Of a stretch of 19,584 nucleotides of DNA, positions 14,245 to 19,584 are shown piece by piece. The stretch spans positions 1 through 19,584 of the forward strand of contig JAUYHV010000264.1 of assembly GCA_030689845.1 (NCBI GenBank), given 5' to 3'. Position numbers and translations under genes: made by a program. Under the pieces are notes generated by a model. That model was not told the DNA's origin and ran no database searches. It saw only the letters and a program-made list of their open reading frames with translations. Within the stretch, counting starts at the first letter, position 1, and each line of letters opens with the position of its first letter. This DNA is from Dehalococcoidia bacterium (GTDB taxonomy: Bacteria > Chloroflexota > Dehalococcoidia > JACQUA01).

Positions 14245-15752
14245 CAACGCGGGGACAGGATATTGTATCCATAATAAAACAGCAGATACAGAATTTTGGC
14301 GCAGCCTCTACCATGGTGGACGTCGGCACGGTAGTGGAAGTGGGTGACGGAATTGCGCGTGTCCACGGTCTCAGCGGTGTCCGCTATAACGAACTGGTCG
14401 AGTTTCCCGACGGAACTATGGGCATAGCCCTTAACCTGGAGGAGGAAAGCGTCGGCGTTATCGTCATGGGAGAATACGCCTCCATCAAAGAAGGAGACGA
14501 GGTCAAATCTACGGGCCGCATTGCCGAGGTCCCCGTCGGGGATGGGCTTATAGGAAGGGTTGTTAATCCAATCGGCGCTCCCATTGACGGCAAAGGTCCC
14601 ATCAAAACCGACAAGACCAGGCCCATCGAACGCGTCGCCCCCAACGTCGTTGCCCGGAAATCCGTCGATACACCTGTCCACACGGGCATCAAGGCAATAG
14701 ACAGCCTGATACCAATAGGCAGGGGACAGAGGGAGCTCATCATCGGTGACCGTTCCACGGGGAAAACAGCTATAACCCTGGACACTATCATAGCCCAGAA
14801 AGGCGGCAACCTCATTTGTATCTATGTCGCCATCGGACAGAAAGCTTCCAAGGTCGCCCAGGTAGTGGGCACCCTGGAAAAACACGGGGCTATGGAACAC
14901 ACCATCGTAGTGGCTGCCAACTCGGCGGAATCCGTCGCCCTCCAATATATCGCACCCTACGCCGGCTGTGCCATCGGCGAAGAATTTATGGAACAGGGCA
15001 AGGATGCCCTGGTTATTTATGACGACCTGTCCAAGCACGCCTGGTCTTACAGGCAGCTATCCCTGTTGCTCCGCAGACCCGCCGGCCGGGAGGCATATCC
15101 CGGTGACGTTTTTTATCTCCACAGCCGTCTGCTGGAACGGGCAGCCAAGCTGGATGAAGACCACGGCGGCGGTTCCCTTACCGCCCTGCCTATCATCGAG
15201 ACCCTGGCCGGTGACTTCTCCGCGTACATCCCCACCAACGTCATCTCTATCACCGACGGCCAGATTTACCTGGAGGCCGACCTTTTCAACTCCGGTATCA
15301 GGCCGGCAATGAACGTCGGCCTTTCCGTTTCCAGGGTAGGCGGAGCCGCCCAGACAAAGGCCATGAGGAAAGTAGCCGGTAAGTTAAAACTGGAACTGGC
15401 ACAATTCAGGGAACTGGCTGCTTTCGCCCAGTTCGGCACTTCAGACCTTGACAAGTCCACCAGGGCCCAGCTTGATCGAGGGCAGCGCCTAACGGAGGTC
15501 CTGAAGCAGCTCCAGTTTATGCCCAAGCTGCTGGAGCAGGAAGTTGTCACTCTTTATGCAATTATCAACGGTTATCTTGATGACGTTGCCGTTGACAAGG
15601 TGCCGTCCTTCGAGGAAAACCTCATCCGCTTTATCGCCACCAGCCACCCGGAGGTAAATCAAGCCATAATACAAGATAAAGATATTTCTCCGGAAACTGA
15701 GGAAAAATTGAAAAAAGCATTAACTGATTTTAAACAGACGGCGTCCTGGTAA
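14241..15752 (+). CDS. atpA: ATP synthase F1 subunit alpha
   Basis: A 503-residue non-catalytic nucleotide-binding subunit. It shows the P-loop GDRSTGKT (169-176), YVAIGQKASKVAQ, YDDLSKHAWSYRQ, LLRRPAGREAYPGDVFYLHSR in two parts, and the arginine finger in GLSVSRVGGAAQ. It ends FKQTASW. The P-loop has Ser172 where E. coli and most homologues have Gln (GDRQTGKT). TTG 14241 is supported by AGGAGG seven bases upstream. The gene follows atpH after 173 bases and precedes atpG by 81 bases. Confidence 0.96.
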   Translation: MTTRGQDIVSIIKQQIQNFGAASTMVDVGTVVEVGDGIARVHGLSGVRYNELVEFPDGTMGIALNLEEESVGVIVMGEYASIKEGDEVKSTGRIAEVPVGDGLIGRVVNPIGAPIDGKGPIKTDKTRPIERVAPNVVARKSVDTPVHTGIKAIDSLIPIGRGQRELIIGDRSTGKTAITLDTIIAQKGGNLICIYVAIGQKASKVAQVVGTLEKHGAMEHTIVVAANSAESVALQYIAPYAGCAIGEEFMEQGKDALVIYDDLSKHAWSYRQLSLLLRRPAGREAYPGDVFYLHSRLLERAAKLDEDHGGGSLTALPIIETLAGDFSAYIPTNVISITDGQIYLEADLFNSGIRPAMNVGLSVSRVGGAAQTKAMRKVAGKLKLELAQFRELAAFAQFGTSDLDKSTRAQLDRGQRLTEVLKQLQFMPKLLEQEVVTLYAIINGYLDDVAVDKVPSFEENLIRFIATSHPEVNQAIIQDKDISPETEEKLKKALTDFKQTASW

Positions 15753-15762
15753 GAGAACCCGG

Positions 15763-15776
15763 CTGGCGCAAGCCAG
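15763..15776 (+). promoter_or_regulatory. Small hairpin between atpA and atpG
   Basis: CTGGC and GCCAG form a 5-bp stem closed by a GCAA tetraloop, ten bases after the atpA stop. GCTTTGATTTTT follows, so weak termination or RNA stabilisation is possible. The stem is too short for a confident terminator. Confidence 0.35.
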
Positions 15777-15833
15777 GCTTTGATTTTTAACGTTTTGTTT
15801 TCTATATATCATAAGGGATCGGTTTATTATTAA

Positions 15834-16694
15834 ATGGCCAATATCCGGTTAATTAAAGGGCGAATCCGCGGAATACAGAGCACCATAAAAATTACCAAGG
15901 CAATGGAAATGGTTGCCGCCTCGAAGATGCGCCGTGCCCAGGAGCGGGACCTGCAAGGCAGGCCCTATGACACCAAAATAAGGCAGGTGCTGGGAGACCT
16001 TGCGGCAGCCCAACCCCCCGACTCCAGGGGCAGCCATGCATTGTTACAACCCCGGGATACCGTAAACAGCATCGCAATATTGCACATAACCTCCGACCGG
16101 GGGCTGTGCGGCGGCTTTAACGGCAATGTAAACCGCCAGACGGTCAACTTTATCAGGTCGCAAAACGTGCCTGTGAAGCTGATCACGGTAGGCCGCAAGG
16201 GAAGGGACTTTATGCTCCGGTTCGGATTTAACGTGGTGGCCGAATTTACCGGCCTGGGAGACAGGCCGGGCCTCATAGATACCACCTCGATTGCCCGGAT
16301 CCTTACCGACGATTTCATTTCAAAAAGCGCCGATGTCGTATATATATCTTTCGGGGAATTCGTAAGCACCGCAGTGCAGCGGCCCGTAATGAAACAAATC
16401 CTTCCGATACAACCCATGGAACTTCAAAGGGCACAAAACGTTGAATACATTTTTGAGCCCTCCAGCCAACTCGTCCTCGACCTGCTGCTGCCCCGGTTTG
16501 TGGAGATGCAGGTCTTTCACGCGATACTGGAATCCATAGCCAGTGAACAGTCGGCCCGAATGGTCGCCATGCGTAATGCAACCGATAATGCCATGGAACT
16601 GATTGACGAACTTACCCTGACGTACAACAAAGCGCGGCAGGAGATGATTACCAAGGAGATCCTGGACATTACGGCTGGGGCGGTGACACAGTAA
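15834..16694 (+). CDS. atpG: ATP synthase F1 subunit gamma
   Basis: A 286-residue central rotor shaft. The N-terminus MANIRLIKGRIRGIQSTIKI and the following TKAMEMVAASKMRRAQ are the classic first coiled-coil helix. GLCGGFNGN marks the Rossmann-like middle. The C-terminal helix carries NATDNAMELIDELTLTYNKARQ. The ATG at 15834 has only a distant AAGGG (about 15812-15816), so initiation may be weak or helped from upstream. It precedes atpD by 43 bases. Confidence 0.95.
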   Translation: MANIRLIKGRIRGIQSTIKITKAMEMVAASKMRRAQERDLQGRPYDTKIRQVLGDLAAAQPPDSRGSHALLQPRDTVNSIAILHITSDRGLCGGFNGNVNRQTVNFIRSQNVPVKLITVGRKGRDFMLRFGFNVVAEFTGLGDRPGLIDTTSIARILTDDFISKSADVVYISFGEFVSTAVQRPVMKQILPIQPMELQRAQNVEYIFEPSSQLVLDLLLPRFVEMQVFHAILESIASEQSARMVAMRNATDNAMELIDELTLTYNKARQEMITKEILDITAGAVTQ

Positions 16695-16737
16695 CAAAAT
16701 CAATATAAAGTTATCCCTTATTTAAAAGAGGTTTCTA

Positions 16738-18129
16738 ATGGCAAAAGGAAAAGTTACCCAGGTAATAGGCACGGTTGTAGACATCGAATTTCCTCCCGGT
16801 GAACTACCCGCTCTCTACAATTCCGTCGAAATCGAAACCGATGGCAGCAAGTTAGTCCTGGAAGTCCAGCAGCACATAGGCAACAACTGGGTGCGGTGCC
16901 TCGGTTTATCCCCCACGGAGGGAATTAGACGGGGTGACGTAGCTAACGATACCGGTGTTCCTTTATCCGTCCCGGTAGGCCGGGCTACCCTTGGCCGGCT
17001 TTTCAATGTTTTCGGAGATCCCCTGGACAACCTCGGCGAAGTCAAGGCGGAAGAACGCTGGCCGATTCACCGTGTGCCGCCTGCCTTTCGGGAGCAGGAG
17101 ACATCCACCCAGATGCTGGAGACCGGCCTGAAGGTTATAGATTTAGTAACCCCCTTCACCAGGGGGGGTAAAGTAGGAGCATACGGCGGTGCGGGTGTAG
17201 GAAAAACGGTCATCATCCAGGAGTTAATTCATAACATTGCCACCGTCCACGGAGGTTTTTCCGTTTTCGCCGGCGTCGGGGAGCGCTCGAGGGAAGGAAA
17301 CGACCTCTGGCACGAGATGAGGAGTTCCGGCGTTATCGAAAAGACCGTTCTCGTCTTCGGGCAGATGAACGAGCCCCCGGGCGTACGTTTGAGAATCGCC
17401 CTGACGGGTCTGACTATGGCGGAATACTTCCGCGACGTGGAAGGTCAGGACGTCCTGCTGTTTATTGACAATATTTACCGGTACACCCTTGCCGGCATGG
17501 AGGTCTCGGCACTGCTGGGCCGCATGCCTTCATCCGTAGGATACCAGCCCACACTTGCCACGGAAATGGGCGAACTCCAGGAAAGGATCACCTCTACCCA
17601 AAAGGGTTCCATCACCTCGTTTCAGGCCATTTACGTGCCTGCGGACGATTACACCGACCCCGGAATTGTCACTACCTATGGCCACCTCGATGCCATCATC
17701 GCCCTGGAACGCTCCATCGCCGAGCAGGGCCTGTTTCCGGCGGTGGACCCCCTCACATCCACCTCCCGAATCCTCGACCCCCTGGTAGTGGGGCAGGAAC
17801 ACTACGCCGTGGCCCGTGGAGTCCAGAAGATCCTCCAGCGTTACAAGGAACTCCAGGACATCATAGCCATCCTGGGCATCGAGGAACTCAGCGAGGAAGA
17901 TAAACTGACCGTTGCCCGGGCACGCCGTATTCAGCGGTTCCTGTCACAGCCGATGTCGGTGGCGGAGACTTTTACCGGCATCCCTGGAAAATACGTCCCC
18001 GTAAAAGAAACGGTACAGGGGTTCAAGGAGATCATAGAGGGTAAACATGATACCCTTCCCGAGCAGGCCTTTTTCATGGTGGGAAACATAGATGAAGCGG
18101 TGGAAAAAGCTAAATCGATGCAGGCTTAA
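16738..18129 (+). CDS. atpD: ATP synthase F1 subunit beta
   Basis: A 463-residue catalytic subunit. The P-loop is GGAGVGKT (150-157), the catalytic Glu182 lies in GVGERSREGND, Walker B is LLFIDNIYRYT (240-250), and the EELSEED loop is at 382-388. The adenine-stacking residue, Tyr331 in E. coli (IYPAVDP), is Phe333 here (LFPAVDP). The sequence around TYGHLDAIIALERSIAEQ differs from the usual TFAHLDATxVLSRxIA. All residues for catalysis are present. The ATG at 16738 follows AAAAGAGG (16725-16732). It is followed closely by atpC. Confidence 0.97.
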   Translation: MAKGKVTQVIGTVVDIEFPPGELPALYNSVEIETDGSKLVLEVQQHIGNNWVRCLGLSPTEGIRRGDVANDTGVPLSVPVGRATLGRLFNVFGDPLDNLGEVKAEERWPIHRVPPAFREQETSTQMLETGLKVIDLVTPFTRGGKVGAYGGAGVGKTVIIQELIHNIATVHGGFSVFAGVGERSREGNDLWHEMRSSGVIEKTVLVFGQMNEPPGVRLRIALTGLTMAEYFRDVEGQDVLLFIDNIYRYTLAGMEVSALLGRMPSSVGYQPTLATEMGELQERITSTQKGSITSFQAIYVPADDYTDPGIVTTYGHLDAIIALERSIAEQGLFPAVDPLTSTSRILDPLVVGQEHYAVARGVQKILQRYKELQDIIAILGIEELSEEDKLTVARARRIQRFLSQPMSVAETFTGIPGKYVPVKETVQGFKEIIEGKHDTLPEQAFFMVGNIDEAVEKAKSMQA

Positions 18130-18138
18130 AGGACTGAC

Positions 18139-18561
18139 ATGGCCACTTTGAAACTGGAAATCGTTACCGCAGAACGCCTGGTATTTGCCGGTGAAGTGAA
18201 TTTAGTGCTGGCTCCCGGTATCGAGGGGCAGCTGGGCATATTACCCCACCATGCGCCCCTGATGACCATGTTGATACCGGGGGAACTGGTGGCTAAAACG
18301 GGCACGGAGGAATTTGCCATGTGTGTTACAGGCGGGTTCCTGGAAATAAGACCGGACAAGGTGGTTATTCTGGCCGATGCCTGCGAACGGGAAGAAGAGA
18401 TTGACCTTGAAAGGGCTGAAGAAGCCCGCAAGCGTGCCGAAGAACACCTTAAGGAAGCCACACCCGGCGTTGACACCGCGAGAGCGCAGGCAGCGCTTCT
18501 CCGCTCCCTGACCCGTATAAAGGTAGGGGAAAGACGAAGAAGGCGAACCCATAACCCCTGA
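18139..18561 (+). CDS. atpC: ATP synthase F1 subunit epsilon
   Basis: A 140-residue rotor subunit and possible inhibitor of hydrolysis. The N-terminal beta-sandwich carries LEIVTAERLVFAGEV, PGIEGQLGILPHHAPL and VTGGFLEI. Two C-terminal helices rich in Glu, Arg and Ala follow and end in a very basic tail (GERRRRRTHNP). The ATG at 18139 lies nine bases after the atpD stop, with AAAGGA just before. It is the last gene of the operon. No clear rho-independent terminator is seen in the 84 bases before the convergent menG. Confidence 0.95.
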   Translation: MATLKLEIVTAERLVFAGEVNLVLAPGIEGQLGILPHHAPLMTMLIPGELVAKTGTEEFAMCVTGGFLEIRPDKVVILADACEREEEIDLERAEEARKRAEEHLKEATPGVDTARAQAALLRSLTRIKVGERRRRRTHNP

Positions 18562-18645
18562 ACCAGGTTTTCCCGGGTAAATTAATGGCCCTTCCACCAT
18601 TTTCTGGGCAGCGGTGTACTTCTAATTCCTGAACGCTTTTAAACT

Positions 18646-19389
18646 TTACTTGGTACCCCAGTGTACGGCTACTGCCCCTAAGTTGAAGCGCCTGAATTTC
18701 ACCTCCCGTAAACCCGTTTCCTCCATCAACTGTTTCAAGGCGCCGGCGGGAGGAAATTTCTGCAGCGAATGGAAAATGTATTTGTAGGTGCGGGACTGCC
18801 CGCTGAAAACCTTCCCCAGCAAAGGAACAATTTTAGCCAGGTAAAACTGGTAAGGGGCATCCACAAACTTCAGCGGCGGCCGGCTCAACTCCAGGCATAC
18901 AATGGTCCCTCCGGGTTTTACCAGGCGGAGCATTTCCCTGAAACATCCCCGGAGGTCCACGACATTCCGGGTGGCAAACCCGATGGCCGCGGCATCGAAA
19001 GTATTATCCGGAAACGGCGCTACCAGGGCATCCGCCAGGATAAAATTCATGCGGGAAAAGCCCGGAAGGCGCTGCATGGCTTCTCTGCCCCCGGCCATCA
19101 TTTTATCAGATATATCTACCCCGACAACATTCTCATACCGGGCGGAAAGCGCCAGGGCCATCCGCCCGGTTCCCGTGGCCACATCCAGGGCAATGCCCCG
19201 TGCCGGTCCGCCGCAAAGAGCGGCAGCCTTCCGCCTCCAGTAATCGTCACGGTTCAGGCTTATGACTTTGTTGACCCTGTCGTAAAATGGAGAAAGGCGG
19301 TCGAACATGTTCCTCATGCTTACCAGGGGTGAGGATGGAGGGGCTGAGGTCGTACGACCGGTTTCCGGCAAGTCAAAGTCTTTATTCAA
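18646..19389 (-). CDS. menG: Demethylmenaquinone methyltransferase (UbiE/MenG)
   Basis: A class I SAM methyltransferase that performs the C-methylation giving menaquinone. It shows MFDRLSPFYDRVNKVISLN and W further on, the SAM loop LDVATGTGRMA, VVGVDISDKM, and the family signature RLVKPGGTIVCLELS. The start is uncertain. I choose TTG 19389 (247 residues), which follows GGAAGGGAAAG at a long spacing; ATG 19317 is the main alternative and would just precede MFDRLSPFYD. The frame stays open to 19509, but there it only translates the C-rich repeat (FFKGGLRG), so that extension is not credible. It is convergent with atpC. Confidence 0.88.
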   Translation of the reverse strand: MNKDFDLPETGRTTSAPPSSPLVSMRNMFDRLSPFYDRVNKVISLNRDDYWRRKAAALCGGPARGIALDVATGTGRMALALSARYENVVGVDISDKMMAGGREAMQRLPGFSRMNFILADALVAPFPDNTFDAAAIGFATRNVVDLRGCFREMLRLVKPGGTIVCLELSRPPLKFVDAPYQFYLAKIVPLLGKVFSGQSRTYKYIFHSLQKFPPAGALKQLMEETGLREVKFRRFNLGAVAVHWGTK

Positions 19390-19449
19390 AACCGTTCTTT
19401 CCCTTCCCCCGCGCGCAACTAAAAACTGGCGGGAGTCGTGATTAAAGCA

Positions 19450-19500
19450 TCCCGCGAAAGGCTGAAAAATCCCCCTTAATCCCCCTTTGAAAAAGGGGGA
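19450..19500 (-). repeat. Dispersed C-rich repeat, copy B
   Basis: Bases 19468-19500 match copy A at 8886-8918 at 31 of 33 positions by eye. Read on the minus strand, the flank continues CCTTTCGCGGGATGCTTT, which resembles the plus-strand flank of copy A. Copy B carries one more AAGGGGGATT module than copy A in that reading. It lies upstream of menG. Confidence 0.6.
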
Positions 19501-19504
19501 GAAG

Positions 19505-19584
19505 AGCATCTCCCTTTCGTAAAGGGGGATAAGAGCCTCTCCCTTTCGTAAAGGGGGATAAGAGCCTCTCCCTTTCGTAAAGGG
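19505..19584. repeat. Tandem 29-bp palindromic repeats, incomplete at the window end
   Basis: Two full 29-bp units (19505-19533 and 19534-19562) and 22 bases of a third (19563-19584) follow head to tail. The second and third are identical over their shared length; the first differs at one base. Each holds CCCTTTCGTAAAGGG, a 6-bp stem with a three-base loop. The array runs off the end of the window and directly follows copy B of the C-rich repeat. Units have no spacers of unique sequence, so this is not CRISPR. Confidence 0.85.

Noticed and set aside
13551..15038. A 495-codon open frame on the minus strand over atpH and atpA
   Set aside because: It lies fully antisense to two certain genes, its protein is of odd composition with no recognisable motif, and it has no ribosome site; codon bias of the sense genes explains it.
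19390..19509. N-terminal extension of menG to 19509
   Set aside because: The added residues translate the C-rich repeat (FFKGGLRG) and an unrelated linker; UbiE/MenG proteins begin close to the MFD-x-x-x-P-x-YD region.
19505..19584. CRISPR array
   Set aside because: The repeats are contiguous with no variable spacers.

Overview
The window looks like the chromosome of an anaerobic, menaquinone-using Firmicute of the Peptococcaceae/Desulfotomaculum-Pelotomaculum kind. This is inferred from gene content and protein style: strong AGGAGG ribosome binding sites, TTGACA/TATAAT-type promoters, MTAP plus a core MetE-like protein, HslU, CLC-CBS, MenG and a bacterial F-type ATP synthase. No rRNA or marker gene is present to prove it.

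Layout. (1) 1-1507, plus strand: an ArsB/NhaD/SLC13-type ion transporter behind its own promoter. (2) 1537-3889, minus strand: a compact operon of methylthioadenosine phosphorylase, a short MetE/UroD-like methyltransferase and a YkgJ-type cysteine-cluster protein. The terminator of the next operon lies just upstream of it. (3) 3937-6992, minus strand: four genes (MaoC-N, MaoC, SDR, SDR) that together contain the parts of eukaryotic peroxisomal multifunctional enzyme type 2 (MFE-2/Fox2p) as separate polypeptides. They are preceded by a near-consensus promoter with a perfect 28-bp palindrome just after the predicted start of transcription. (4) 7252-8667, plus strand: hslU without hslV. (5) 8668-9193: a long intergenic stretch with a dispersed repeat/hairpin and a candidate promoter. 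(6) 9194-10955, plus strand: a CLC chloride channel/antiporter with two CBS domains, split by a one-base frameshift. (7) 10956-11196: the end of a degraded transposon (transposase N-terminus on the minus strand plus two 19-bp direct repeats), abutting the atp promoter. (8) 11208-18561, plus strand: the F1Fo ATP synthase operon in the order atpI-B-(35-aa ORF)-E-F-H-A-G-D-C. (9) 18646 to about 19389, minus strand: menG/ubiE, convergent with atpC. (10) 19468-19584: a second copy of the dispersed repeat, then tandem palindromic 29-bp repeats running off the end.

How the parts fit. The ATP synthase and MenG belong to menaquinone-linked respiration. The c subunit lacks the Na+-binding residues, so the enzyme is predicted to be proton-driven. 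The MFE-2-like operon would carry out hydration and dehydrogenation of (R)-3-hydroxyacyl-CoA-type intermediates and appears to be under repressor control. The MTAP operon handles methylthioadenosine and methionine/methyl metabolism.

The least ordinary points are the split MFE-2 set with its palindromic operator, a 35-residue single-helix membrane ORF between atpB and atpE, an atpH with no normal start codon (AUA is best placed), the frameshifted CLC gene, and the transposon remnant at the atp promoter.
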